Shown: positions 8,649 through 17,143 of the stretch, piece by piece
How the letters are laid out: the number at the start of each line of letters is the position of its first letter
How positions within the stretch are numbered: the stretch's first letter is position 1
Assembly (NCBI GenBank): GCA_003963305.1
Contig: RXJR01000033.1
Location: 47,563-111,562, forward strand
DNA from: Candidatus Melainabacteria bacterium
GTDB lineage: Bacteria > Cyanobacteriota > Vampirovibrionia > Obscuribacterales > Obscuribacteraceae
Reading direction: 5' to 3'
DNA: 64,000 nucleotides
Program-made: the position numbers and the translations under genes
Notes under the pieces: model-generated
What the model was told of the DNA's origin: nothing
The model's database searches: none
The model's input: the letters and a program-made list of their open reading frames with translations, nothing else

Positions 8649-9852
8649 TACGTCCGTGCCCGAGAAGTCAGAGTTAGTTTTTAGAGAAGCCAGAGCGGAA
8701 GATTCTCAAAACATTGTTGCTTGCTATGAAAGTGTTTTTGGCAAAGATGGCATTAGAGCTCCGGGCCATGCTCCCTATCCAGCTCCCGAGGTTTTTTTCG
8801 AACAGGGTGTTAACCAGATAATAAGCGATTCCCTGCGTCAATTCATGGTGGTTGAGACGGCAGAAGAGATCGCCGGCGGCATGATCATCAGTCACAACAG
8901 CAAATTCCACCGCGAATTCGGTTGCGTAGCCGTATCGACGCGGTTTCAAGGGCAAGGTATCAGTTCCTTTATGCTCAAGCAAGCTAAAGAACTGGAACGT
9001 CAACAGACTCTGTCTATTAATATCACAGAGATTGTCACTCACAGCATGCTAAGCCAATCAGCTCATGCCTATGCGGGATACAACCAAATTACAGGTTTTG
9101 GTTTTTGCCAATATCCAAGAGTTTTCTTCAAAGATCACCCGGAATCGTGCTTGTGGGTGACTTCATTCGAGGGTAACATAATCGAAGCTTTGCGTCGTTC
9201 ACGTCCCAAATGGCACGCCGCTCAGAAGTCGCACACAACTGGTTATGAAGATCATTTCGGGAGCTTTGAGGAGAGGCTTCTGACAAACCTCGAGCAATGC
9301 CGCGCAGTTTTTATACCACAACATTACTTGAAAATCGTTTCCAGGATTGCGTCTCAATTCGAAGAAACATTTTCTTTCCGAATTCATGGCGAGAGCGATA
9401 ATCTTTCAGAGACGACAAATGGGATCACTGACTGGCAGCTGGACCCCTGCGATGACTATCCTTACGCCTACCTGAACTTGCCCTCGAGAACAATAGGCGA
9501 AGAAGAGTTGTTGCAGAAAATTCAATCACTTCCAGCCGGCAAAAGGTACATACAAGCACGAGTCTCCACAAGCAGTGCCGTTGCCATTCGGAACATCGAA
9601 CTTCTTCGCACCCATGGCTTTGTGTTTCTTGGATGGGTGCCGCTTTTTCGGTACGCGGGAGACAAAGCGCCAGTTTTTGATGACGTGTTGCTCATGCAAC
9701 GGTTACATCCAGATTTAGTTGCGACTAATGCCTTACCGGGTGAAACGAATGCAGTCGTGAAGTTGCACGGCTACCCTCTCAATCTGACTGGCGATCTAAT
9801 CGCGACCATCCGCATGGATCTCAGAAGTTCAAAGAAACGATGGGATGAGTAG
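8629..9852 (+). CDS. GNAT-family N-acyltransferase with long C-terminal extension
   Basis: The 407-residue protein has an N-terminal GNAT fold: FREARAEDSQNI, GGMIISHN and the acetyl-CoA loop in AVSTRFQGQGISSFML near residues 100-115. The C-terminal half (about 200 residues) shows a second GNAT-like ending (SSAVAIRNIELLRTHGFVFLGWVP), so it may be a double-GNAT protein with one degenerate half. It probably acylates an amine made by the operon, or ligates an aminoacyl or acyl group. The partner is not deducible. The start lies inside the upstream gene, indicating translational coupling. Confidence 0.75.
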   Translation: MTQLATNTSVPEKSELVFREARAEDSQNIVACYESVFGKDGIRAPGHAPYPAPEVFFEQGVNQIISDSLRQFMVVETAEEIAGGMIISHNSKFHREFGCVAVSTRFQGQGISSFMLKQAKELERQQTLSINITEIVTHSMLSQSAHAYAGYNQITGFGFCQYPRVFFKDHPESCLWVTSFEGNIIEALRRSRPKWHAAQKSHTTGYEDHFGSFEERLLTNLEQCRAVFIPQHYLKIVSRIASQFEETFSFRIHGESDNLSETTNGITDWQLDPCDDYPYAYLNLPSRTIGEEELLQKIQSLPAGKRYIQARVSTSSAVAIRNIELLRTHGFVFLGWVPLFRYAGDKAPVFDDVLLMQRLHPDLVATNALPGETNAVVKLHGYPLNLTGDLIATIRMDLRSSKKRWDE

Positions 9853-9855
9853 CAA

Positions 9856-10332
9856 TTGCAGCTGTGCAAGGGATCACTTTTGGCCGGGACAAGAACCGAC
9901 GCGGAGCTATTGAAATTGAAAGCAGTAAGACTTAGCCGCAGCTGCCATCAAGTACTTCGATATTTGCGAGAAAAGAAAGGGCTTCATTCTGCAAACGACA
10001 TCTATATGGCATTGAAGAGTGAGTTCTCCGAGGATGCACCTGGTCTAACAACCATTTATCGATGTCTTGAGACGCTCGTACAAACCGAACGAGTGCAATC
10101 GGTAGTGCTGGGAGACAGCGAAAAAATCTTCGAGTACATTGAAGACGGCCAACACCATCACCATCTCATCTGCACCTCGTGCAGGACGAGCGTTCATTTA
10201 CACAAATGCTTTATCGAACAATGGGAAGAAAAAATAAAAACGGTACATGGATTTGAGGTACGTTCGCACATTCTCGAATTGTTTGGGCTATGTCCAGAGT
10301 GCCAGACGAGCGCAACCGCGCCCTTGAACTAG
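9856..10332 (+). CDS. Fur-family metal-responsive repressor (operon 1)
   Basis: This 158-residue Fur/Zur-type protein starts at TTG. The winged helix spans about residues 30-90 (HSANDIYMALKS, TTIYRCLETLV). It is followed by the metal site GQHHHHLICTSC and the structural-zinc cysteines LCPECQ near the C-terminus. It is about 30 residues longer at the N-terminus than the second Fur-family gene at 18710. Placement inside the operon behind box 1 suggests autoregulation. Whether it senses zinc or iron cannot be read from sequence; the surrounding zinc genes favour Zur. Only 3 bases separate it from the preceding gene. Confidence 0.88.
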   Translation: MQLCKGSLLAGTRTDAELLKLKAVRLSRSCHQVLRYLREKKGLHSANDIYMALKSEFSEDAPGLTTIYRCLETLVQTERVQSVVLGDSEKIFEYIEDGQHHHHLICTSCRTSVHLHKCFIEQWEEKIKTVHGFEVRSHILELFGLCPECQTSATAPLN

Positions 10333-10333
10333 C

Positions 10334-11785
10334 ATGGGCACTGCCATATCCGACAACACAAAAAATGATACTTCCAAACTACAACCGGGGTTTACCACAA
10401 TCGGAGCCTGGGCTCTCGGAGTAGGCGCTTTAATTGGCTCGATGGCGTGGCTTATTCACGCTCCCATGATTGCAACTGCAGGGAACCTGGGCGCAACCCT
10501 GGCTTGGCTCATTGCCGGTGTTCTCTCTATTCCGCTGGCGCTTATTCTCATGGAATTATCGTCCATGTTTCCCACTGCGGGCGGACCATATTTCTATAAA
10601 TACTATGCGCTGAAACGCCTGATTCCAGGCTATGGTGATTTGCTTGGCTTTCTCACAGGTTGGCTCTTTTGGATCGCCCTAACCGTAGGACTGGCAATGA
10701 TGTCGATTGGTTTGGTCAACCTTCTCGTCAGAACGCTTACACCTGGCTGTCCTTTGGTCCAACACTGGCTTTTCGGTCCGTTCGTCATCGTCACACTATT
10801 TCTTTCAACAGCAGTGCTTAATTTGCACCCGGCCAGGACATCTTCAAAAGTATCGATTGGATTTTGTTTGCTCAAGATTTTTATGGCTGCAGGCTTCGTA
10901 TTGCTTGTGATCAGCTCGAACAAATGGTCGATGCATGAGGCGCTGAAAATTGTAAACCCGGGCGGTAGCAGCAATTTGCATGAAAGTATCGCTTCTGTTC
11001 TGATGCTCGCATTGACAGGTTTCACCTTCTTAGAAATTACTGGTTGTACGTCAGCTGAGACATACAACGCCGAGAAAGCCGTTCCGAAAGCAATGATGCT
11101 GACGCTTCTGACGGGTGCCTTAGTATTCGGAACGATAAGTTTTTGCTCTGCCGGCATAATACCGCTTGCCTGCGACAACAAGCTGAAAACAATGGTCATC
11201 AGTGGTACAGCACTGGAGGCAACATGTCCAGGAATCGTCACATACGTTGCCGGCACAAGCGCGGGTGAGCTATTCTTTGGTTGTGTCATCGCGTCCATTG
11301 TTGGTGGCACATTTGGTGCACTACTGGCGCTTGCCCGAGTCGGTTATTCCATGTCTGCTAGCGGACTGTTCCCGCTGCAGTTTGCGAATACTAATCGAGA
11401 CGGTGTGCCCGTCTACGCACTGTGGTTCCAGTGCTTCTGCGTCATTATCATTGCCTTGAGCACGTTGTTTTTATCCCGCCTGGGGTGGTTTCCTAACGCT
11501 TATGTCTTTCTGGGCGAGACCTTTGGATTCATGTACTCGCTGATTGGAGTGCTCTATGCAATATGTTTTCTCAGCTTGCGATACACAGATCCGGAGAGGG
11601 AACGCCCTTTCCAGGTCGGAAGCATGAAAGCCGCATGGTCTGTCAGTATCATCACAATCATAATATGGAGCTATGCGGCGATTGGTTGTGTGCAGCCAAT
11701 CCATCAGCTGACAGGCTTATTTATCATGTTCAGTGGTGTGCCGGTCTATTATTTCTATAAAAATCGCAGTCTCACCAAAATTTAA
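10334..11785 (+). CDS. APC-family amino-acid permease
   Basis: The 483-residue integral membrane protein has about 12 hydrophobic segments. The APC-superfamily start GAWALGVGALIGSMAWL and the TAGGPYFYKYYAL segment are recognisable. It is the last gene of the operon and starts 2 bases after the Fur gene. In this context it could import an amino-acid precursor, export the product or recapture a metal-ligand complex. Family membership is clear but the substrate is not. No strong terminator is seen directly downstream; the S4 paralogue promoter follows within 60 bases. Confidence 0.85.
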   Translation: MGTAISDNTKNDTSKLQPGFTTIGAWALGVGALIGSMAWLIHAPMIATAGNLGATLAWLIAGVLSIPLALILMELSSMFPTAGGPYFYKYYALKRLIPGYGDLLGFLTGWLFWIALTVGLAMMSIGLVNLLVRTLTPGCPLVQHWLFGPFVIVTLFLSTAVLNLHPARTSSKVSIGFCLLKIFMAAGFVLLVISSNKWSMHEALKIVNPGGSSNLHESIASVLMLALTGFTFLEITGCTSAETYNAEKAVPKAMMLTLLTGALVFGTISFCSAGIIPLACDNKLKTMVISGTALEATCPGIVTYVAGTSAGELFFGCVIASIVGGTFGALLALARVGYSMSASGLFPLQFANTNRDGVPVYALWFQCFCVIIIALSTLFLSRLGWFPNAYVFLGETFGFMYSLIGVLYAICFLSLRYTDPERERPFQVGSMKAAWSVSIITIIIWSYAAIGCVQPIHQLTGLFIMFSGVPVYYFYKNRSLTKI

Positions 11786-11840
11786 AAACTCTCCTACGAG
11801 ACAACGATCCAAATCCGCTTAAGAATTGCATTTTTAAAAG

Positions 11841-11875
11841 TTGACTTTAACGCTAACGATAATCTATTATCATTA
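11841..11875 (+). promoter_or_regulatory. Zur-type box overlapping the S4 paralogue promoter (box 2)
   Basis: TTGACT (11841-11846) and TATTAT (11865-11870) are spaced 18 bases apart. A palindrome with arms TAACGATAAT and ATTATCATTA around CT (11854-11875) covers the -10 element. Its core CGATAAT-CT-ATTATCA fits the 7-2-7 layout shared by the other boxes. Repressor binding would block transcription of the S4 paralogue when zinc is sufficient. Confidence 0.82.
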
Positions 11876-11993
11876 ACGTTTGGGATCATAATCGCCAGAA
11901 GATTCGATGATTACTTCAATCAAAGGGCTTGAACTGTGCTCGCGAATCGAAGCGAACACGTACAACTGACTTCCGATCAAAGTAAAGGAAATA

Positions 11994-12596
11994 ATGCGAT
12001 ATTTAGACTCGAAAGCAAAGCGCTGCCGCGCCGTTGGAGTGAATCTTTACGGCAATGCAAAATTTGACCGATTGTTAGCACGAGGGGCAAATCCGCCCGG
12101 AGAGCACGGTAATAAGAAACACAAATTATCCGATTATGGCGAGCATCTAAAAGAGAAGCAAAAGATACGTTGGACTTATGGTGCCTCGGAAAAACAATTT
12201 GTTCGTGCTTACGAGGAAGCGAGCCGGGCGAAGGCGGCGACAGGCACAGTTTTGCTGCAACTTCTGGAACGGAGACTCGATAACGTAGTGTATCGTTCCG
12301 GACTCTTTGCAAGCCGAGACCAGGCCCGACAGATCGTCAGTCACGGGCACGTCCTTGTGAATGGAACGAGGTTGAATGTAGCTTCAGCTCGTTTAAATCC
12401 AGGGGACGAGATCACCTTTAAAGAAAAGAGTCACTCCTTGATCAAATCATTCAGCGAATCGAACCAATCAATCGTTCCGCAATGGCTTGAAGTCAACAAA
12501 ACTCCTTTACGCATAAAATTTTTAGCCGTGCCGGAACGAGAAGATCTCGACCAGACTTTTCGAGAAAATCTGGTTGTCGAATACTATTCGCGCTAA
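11994..12596 (+). CDS. rpsD: Ribosomal protein S4 paralogue lacking the zinc cysteines
   Basis: The 200-residue protein is full-length S4: an N-terminal RNA-binding part (NPPGEHGNKK), LLQLLERRLDNVVYRSG and the S4 domain SRDQARQIVSHGHVLVNG. Zinc-binding S4 has a CxxC...C cluster near residues 9-31; here only a single cysteine (KAKRC) remains, so it is the zinc-independent type. A Zur-type box overlaps its promoter. The expected role is to replace zinc-containing S4 in ribosomes during zinc starvation and so spare zinc. The main S4 gene is not in this window. Confidence 0.93.
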   Translation: MRYLDSKAKRCRAVGVNLYGNAKFDRLLARGANPPGEHGNKKHKLSDYGEHLKEKQKIRWTYGASEKQFVRAYEEASRAKAATGTVLLQLLERRLDNVVYRSGLFASRDQARQIVSHGHVLVNGTRLNVASARLNPGDEITFKEKSHSLIKSFSESNQSIVPQWLEVNKTPLRIKFLAVPEREDLDQTFRENLVVEYYSR

Positions 12597-12696
12597 ATAT
12601 TACTGGTCTCTGTCGTCCAACAACGTTGATGCCACCGTATTTGGTGCCCAACAAGTCAAATTTTTTTTGCGCGCCCTGAACTAGTTGCGCACAGGA

Positions 12697-12726
12697 GGTG
12701 TGTTAGCTCTTTTGAGCTAACACACC
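12697..12726. repeat. Perfect 13-bp stem-loop between convergent genes
   Basis: GGTGTGTTAGCTC and its exact complement flank a TTTT loop. It lies between the S4 paralogue and the VanX-like gene, which converge. There is no T run on either side, although an eight-T tract lies about 30 bases upstream near 12661. It may be a bidirectional terminator of an unusual kind, an mRNA-stabilising hairpin or a protein site. Confidence 0.6.
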
Positions 12727-12844
12727 ACTGCAATTGAGAGCATCCTTTCAGAGGCCTGAACGATGATGTGCGCCAGATAAACCGTATCTTTCCTCTCCAG
12801 TCCTCTCAGGCTGATGCCAGCGAGGTATACGCTCGTGGCGAGAT

Positions 12845-13651
12845 TTACAGTTCGGGAGAGAGCCCCTTGTTTGCCAATCCGTAGCGTGCCTTCAGACCAC
12901 GGGGCATGCCCTGGTTCATGACCGAGGCCTGCGTCAGATAGTCGAAGTGCCACCACTCGAATGGGTAGTTGACGAAACCTACTTCCGTCATCGCCCAAAA
13001 GAGAAGGCGCCGGTTGCGAAGCGCTTCTTTGTGGCTGGCGGAGTCGGAATTCGCCAGTTCCTCGTAGTAGCGCGTGCTGCTGACACTCGATGAATCAAGA
13101 TAGATGCCGCCCATGTAGGCAGCCTTGCCCGTCGCCACCTCCTCGAGCGTAAGGTCCACGGCGCCACCGGTGGCGTGAGTGGGCCAGGTTGTTGGGTCAT
13201 CGACGTTGAAGGTGCTGGGGTCGGTTGCGTAGCGGAGTGCAAAAGCAGTCCACTCGGCTTCGCTGGCATGAGGCAGAAGCTGGCGCGCCTGCTCAAGCAT
13301 CCAGCCCCAGAGATCGCGCTGGACGGCAATTGGGCGAAAGCCATCCAGAACGACCACTCGCATGCCGTAGGAGCGAAGGAGCTCGTCGACCTCCTTGAGC
13401 TTGCGAGCGACGCTCTTTCGGGCGTACACGCGGATAAGCCCGGATTTGAACGCACGACCGACGGGTTGATTCAGTCCGTCGGTTCGACTGTAGAACGCAT
13501 CCGTTCGAATATCGTAGTCAGCCAGGTCGACCAACGGTTCTCCATATTCGGGGGCCGTTTGATCGATCTGCACGTTCTTGTACTCGTCGGTGTCGTTCTG
13601 AGAAGCGCTAGGCGGAAGCTTCCGATCGCGAAAATCAGATAGTGTTCTCAT
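12845..13651 (-). CDS. D-alanyl-D-alanine dipeptidase (VanX/DdpX-like)
   Basis: The 268-residue zinc peptidase of family M15D has VVLDGFRPIAVQRDLW, the metal motif THATGGAVDLT (His and Asp) near residue 160 and the catalytic/metal motif PFEWWHFDY near 232. These enzymes cleave D-Ala-D-Ala, either for vancomycin resistance or to recycle cell-wall dipeptide. No signal peptide is seen, so it is likely cytoplasmic. No van ligase or sensor genes are adjacent. The coding region looks clearly more GC-rich than its neighbours, and its start abuts a truncated flavoprotein remnant. Recent insertion into a decaying operon is therefore likely. Confidence 0.9.
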   Translation of the reverse strand: MRTLSDFRDRKLPPSASQNDTDEYKNVQIDQTAPEYGEPLVDLADYDIRTDAFYSRTDGLNQPVGRAFKSGLIRVYARKSVARKLKEVDELLRSYGMRVVVLDGFRPIAVQRDLWGWMLEQARQLLPHASEAEWTAFALRYATDPSTFNVDDPTTWPTHATGGAVDLTLEEVATGKAAYMGGIYLDSSSVSSTRYYEELANSDSASHKEALRNRRLLFWAMTEVGFVNYPFEWWHFDYLTQASVMNQGMPRGLKARYGLANKGLSPEL

Positions 13652-13815
13652 ATCGTCCTTTCTTGGTTAAGGCGTCTCGGCGCACGAGTCCAGAGAACCC
13701 GTGCAACGAAGAGGCGACAAGTGTTGTTGCGAAATCCGTAACCTAACTCCGCTGTGAGCAGATTGGAGAGATAGGAGCCGTGAATGCCACCACCAATGAT
13801 GATGCAGTCGAGCAT
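13648..13815 (-). pseudogene. Truncated remnant of a GGGIHG flavoprotein
   Basis: From the ATG at 13815, with AAGGAGG upstream, the frame reads MLDCIIIGGGIHGSYLSNLL. This closely matches the start of the intact flavoprotein at 19125-20342 (MYDWLVIGGGIHGTYISNHL). Similarity fades after about 25 residues and the frame stops at codon 56, overlapping the VanX start. A one-base shift in the middle restores weak further similarity, so a frameshift plus truncation is likely. It is a broken paralogue of the zinc-island flavoprotein, probably left when VanX entered. Confidence 0.7.
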
Positions 13816-14140
13816 AAATGCCTCCTTGACAAACCAGAATGGCAGCGATGTTCATGACCGAAGCCTTGTGCTTGAGCCATGACCACAAGTTTGCAACGCT
13901 GGCAAAGACGAGCATCCAGCGACTGCGCAGTTTGAATTCCGCGCCTATTGTCGCGAACATGTAAAGCGAGTAGCGGAGATAGATGGACAAGAACAGAAGG
14001 GTAACTCCGCTCAGCCGGGTGCGGAGCTAGCGTGAACTAAGTTACACCCAGACGACAGCGAAGCCCAAAAGCCATGGTGACCACTAACGCGGCTTTGCGG
14101 GACCTTCAATCGACTGGGACTTTTCTGCAACTGCATTCAT
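13816..14140 (-). pseudogene. Decayed membrane-protein-like gene downstream of box 3
   Basis: An ATG at 14140 with a good ribosome site (AAAGGGA) opens a frame that stops after 18 codons. Reading on gives short hydrophobic pieces (WLLGFAVVWV; VTLLFLSIYLRYSLYMFAT in another frame, near 13990) broken by stops. The pieces look like a membrane protein disrupted by frameshifts. The parent family is not recognised. Lying between a Zur-type box and the flavoprotein remnant, it appears to be part of a degraded zinc-controlled operon. Confidence 0.35.
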
Positions 14141-14673
14141 AATTTGTCCCTTTCTCGTCGAGATTTGAAAGCACGATCACATTCAGCAAGACAGCTTGGT
14201 CTTTTAGAGGCTGAAACGTGAATTTGGATTAGCTTTTAGGCGATTTGCTTCCCAGTGGAACAGTGCATTGTTGATGATGCCTTGAGAATACAAAAGGCAG
14301 TTGATATGAGGCAACGTCTATCACGTTAGAAAAGCCCTATTTCAGTTAGTTTCATCCGCCTTGGCTGGTGATTTTCGGGGTACCTGACAGCTTGTAAATA
14401 GTCCCATCTGCGCAGAAATGATAACCATTTCCATTTGGCGCGGCAGATGCGAATGGCGCTACTTAAATCCAGGTGCGCTAGCCACGCTAGCTAATGATAA
14501 TGCGTTATCATTCCTGCTAATGAAAATCTGCATCAACCACCCACAAATGTAAACAAGCTTAGCGTTTCAAGCGCTAACGACCGCAAAAACAACTGGCAGT
14601 CAAAACACAGAACGGACCTCTTTTGATCAGAAGTCCGTTGACAGAGGCAGGAATTAGAGCAAGTGCAGCGTAG
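14141..14673. promoter_or_regulatory. Non-coding region with Zur-type box 3
   Basis: No gene is seen over about 530 bases. Bases 14493-14512 form the inverted repeat AATGATAA / TTATCATT around TGCG; the core TGATAAT-GC-GTTATCA is the 7-2-7 layout. A weaker ATGATAACCATTT half-site lies near 14418. The only gene starts downstream in the box-facing direction are the decayed minus-strand frames ending in VanX. The box therefore now controls mostly broken genes. Confidence 0.7.
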
Positions 14674-14925
14674 TCAATGAACACTTTCCGTAAATGGTAA
14701 GAGTCCGATTGCGCGAGCGCGCTTGATGGCCTTTGCAATCATTCGTTGACTGGTCCTACCGCAGCCAGTTATTCGTGCAGGCAGAATCTTGCCTGACTCC
14801 GAGATGAACTTGCGGAGGAAGTTCACGTCTTTGTAATCAACAAACGTAATTTTGTTGGCAACCAGCGGATCAATTTTCTTGGGACGCGAAGAGATGAATG
14901 GCTCTCGGCGAGACGAATTTTTCAA
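14674..14925 (-). CDS. rpsR: Ribosomal protein S18 paralogue lacking the zinc cysteines
   Basis: The 83-residue S18 starts at TTG 14925, supported by a perfect AGGAGG site (14935-14940) and a TTGA overlap with the upstream stop. The core PLVANKITFVDYKDVNFLRKFISESGKILPARITG is diagnostic. The usual N-terminal CxxC pair before the ANKI segment is replaced by DPLV, marking the zinc-independent form. It is the last gene of the L33-GTPase-GTPase-Sel1 operon behind box 4. The expected role is ribosome remodelling in zinc starvation. Confidence 0.92.
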   Translation of the reverse strand: MKNSSRREPFISSRPKKIDPLVANKITFVDYKDVNFLRKFISESGKILPARITGCGRTSQRMIAKAIKRARAIGLLPFTESVH

Positions 14926-15899
14926 AATTGATTTCCTCCTGATTCTTGGGTGTGAACTTGCGTCTGCACAAAATCGTGCTCCTGTATCCATGCGAGGGCT
15001 TGTTGTTCAGCGTTCATCAACTCGGTGGCGTTCGCTGATGACAACAAAATTCCGAGTGACTGTGTCGATGAACGAGGAAACATGCAATTGACGTTAGTGT
15101 CTGTGTGCTGAAGGACAAAACACCAGAAAAGTGCTCTTGCTTTATTTTGAAGCGCCAGTGGTCCACGACTGAGGAGCCAGACCAGAAATGCCTGCGCCTC
15201 AGTGACTCCGGCGTTAGCGGCCTGCTCAAATCTATATAGCGCCTGACTGTAATTCGCGAGCGAAAATGCCCTCGTAGCAAGATACATTTGAGCACCAGTG
15301 TGTCCGTTATCAGCCGCCAACTCATAAAGTTTTTGACTGCGTTCGTGGTCGATTTCGCAAGCGATTCCGTGTTCCAACATAGCGGCTAGTGAGCACTGCG
15401 CCTTAACACTGCCAAGTTCAACGGCGCGACTAAAAAAATGAAAGGCTTCGCCCGGTTGTTCGTTCACGCCGTAGGCATTCAGATACATATAACCGAGATA
15501 GTAATTCGCTTCCGCATGGCACGCCCGAGCGCTTGCGAGAAGCCATAGACGTGCTTTCCGAATCGATTTACGAACCCCATAAGCACCGAACAAATATCTC
15601 ACTCCCAGTGAGAAACACGCTTCGATGTGTCCAGCCTGTGCAGCCTGCTCGAGCCAATACCAGGAAGCTCGTAAATGTATTTTGTCAAATCCTCTTCCAG
15701 ACTCGAGCATTTTGGAAAGACGATATTGTGACTGCCGATTCCCAGCTCGAGCCGCCTGTTCACACCAAATGGCAGAGGCAACCAGGTCTTGCTGACCATA
15801 TCGAGCTTCTTCATAGACTATCGATAGATAATATTGCGCCGTCACATCGCCGGAGCAAGCTCTATTTTCAAGCTGATGTAGAAGATCGGTTTCGTTCAC
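14922..15899 (-). CDS. Sel1-repeat protein
   Basis: The 325-residue protein is built from Sel1-like repeats of about 36 residues (for example [63 protein letters not shown]). This alpha-solenoid usually serves protein-protein contact. No signal peptide is seen. It overlaps the GTPase gene upstream and the S18 gene downstream by four and three or four bases, so it is co-translated in the zinc-starvation operon. A scaffold for the GTPases or their client is a reasonable but untested idea. Confidence 0.85.
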   Translation of the reverse strand: MNETDLLHQLENRACSGDVTAQYYLSIVYEEARYGQQDLVASAIWCEQAARAGNRQSQYRLSKMLESGRGFDKIHLRASWYWLEQAAQAGHIEACFSLGVRYLFGAYGVRKSIRKARLWLLASARACHAEANYYLGYMYLNAYGVNEQPGEAFHFFSRAVELGSVKAQCSLAAMLEHGIACEIDHERSQKLYELAADNGHTGAQMYLATRAFSLANYSQALYRFEQAANAGVTEAQAFLVWLLSRGPLALQNKARALFWCFVLQHTDTNVNCMFPRSSTQSLGILLSSANATELMNAEQQALAWIQEHDFVQTQVHTQESGGNQF

Positions 15900-17140
15900 T
15901 TCGTTGCGACCGCTGTGTGCAGAGGGCTGTGCGCAAAATCACTCAATAGCTGGATATTCCATTGCGGAAACGGATCACAAAAGTCCTCCGAACCGGCCTC
16001 GGCAAGCAGAATCTCAGATTCTCTAATTAAGCAACTGTCAAGTCGGGAAATCATCCACTCCTTGTCCATGTGCATGCCGATGAAGACGAGCTCTTGACGC
16101 CTGTCTCCGTAGGGTTCGCACCAGGATTTATCTATGTCATGTAAAAGCAGCGAATCTTGTGGCCACTTCTCTTTCGGCATGGCAGCCCACCACATCGCAC
16201 CCGGTTCTATACGACATGAACCACCCGCTTGCGACCAGGCAATTGAATAGTCCATGCGCGTATAAAGCCAGAGAAAGCCTTTCGAGCGGATAACGCCAGG
16301 CCACTCTTCAGCGAGAAAGTTGCGAATTCTTTCAGGATGAAAGGGGCGGCGAGCGCGGTACACAAAACTGGTAATTCCGTACTCAATCGACTCCGGGATA
16401 TGCGTTCCCCGCATTTCTTTCATCCAACCTGGCGACTCTGCTGCGCGATCAAACTGAAAAAGTTCGGTGTGCAGTATCGCAGGCAGTGGCACACGTCCAT
16501 GTTGACTGCGTACAATGCGGGCATCCGGATTGAGGTGCCGCAACACACGATACAGTTCATTCAAGCTGGTTTTACTAATCAGATCGGTTTTGTTCAAAAC
16601 AATGACGTTGGCAAACTCGACTTGATCAACCAGCAAATCGCTCACGGTTCGCGCATCATGCTCGTTCAGTGCAAGAGCACGCCGTCTCAATTCCTCCCCT
16701 TCTTCGTAATCTTTCAAGAAATTAAAACTATCGACAACTGTGACCATCGTATCCAAATTTGCGACATCGCCCAAACTGTGACCGAGTGAATCAGTAAATG
16801 CAAATGTTTCGGCAACTGGCATTGGCTCAGAGATTCCAGTCGATTCCACGAGTAGATAATCAAATTTAGACTCGAGAGCTAGCCGCTTAATTTCCACCAG
16901 AAGATCTTCTCGTAACGTGCAACAGATACATCCGTTAGTCATCTCTACAAGCTTTTCGTCCAACCTGTTTAAGTGCGCACCACCTGAGGCTACGAGTTGC
17001 GCATCGATGTTTACTTCGCTCATGTCGTTCACAATAACGGCAACTTTCATGCCTTCGCGATTGTGCAAGACGTGATTGAGCAGGGTGGTTTTACCGGCGC
17101 CAAGAAAACCGGAAAGAATGGTGACAGGAAGTTTTTTCAT
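15896..17140 (-). CDS. COG0523 zinc-chaperone-type GTPase (copy 2)
   Basis: The 414-residue G3E GTPase has Walker [13 protein letters not shown] at the N-terminus, the metal motif [27 protein letters not shown] and the C-terminal CobW_C domain. COG0523 proteins bind zinc through the CxCC motif and, in the ZNG1/ZigA group, deliver it to client enzymes in zinc scarcity. It is a tandem paralogue of the gene starting at 18394, with a 3-base gap between them. The C-terminal tail lacks a His-rich loop. Regulation by box 4 is predicted. Confidence 0.93.
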   Translation of the reverse strand: MKKLPVTILSGFLGAGKTTLLNHVLHNREGMKVAVIVNDMSEVNIDAQLVASGGAHLNRLDEKLVEMTNGCICCTLREDLLVEIKRLALESKFDYLLVESTGISEPMPVAETFAFTDSLGHSLGDVANLDTMVTVVDSFNFLKDYEEGEELRRRALALNEHDARTVSDLLVDQVEFANVIVLNKTDLISKTSLNELYRVLRHLNPDARIVRSQHGRVPLPAILHTELFQFDRAAESPGWMKEMRGTHIPESIEYGITSFVYRARRPFHPERIRNFLAEEWPGVIRSKGFLWLYTRMDYSIAWSQAGGSCRIEPGAMWWAAMPKEKWPQDSLLLHDIDKSWCEPYGDRRQELVFIGMHMDKEWMISRLDSCLIRESEILLAEAGSEDFCDPFPQWNIQLLSDFAHSPLHTAVATK

Positions 17141-17143
17141 AAT

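Noticed and set aside
12988..13642. Open frames of 155 codons over the VanX-like gene
   Set aside because: They are GC-driven shadows; only the 268-residue frame has catalytic motifs.
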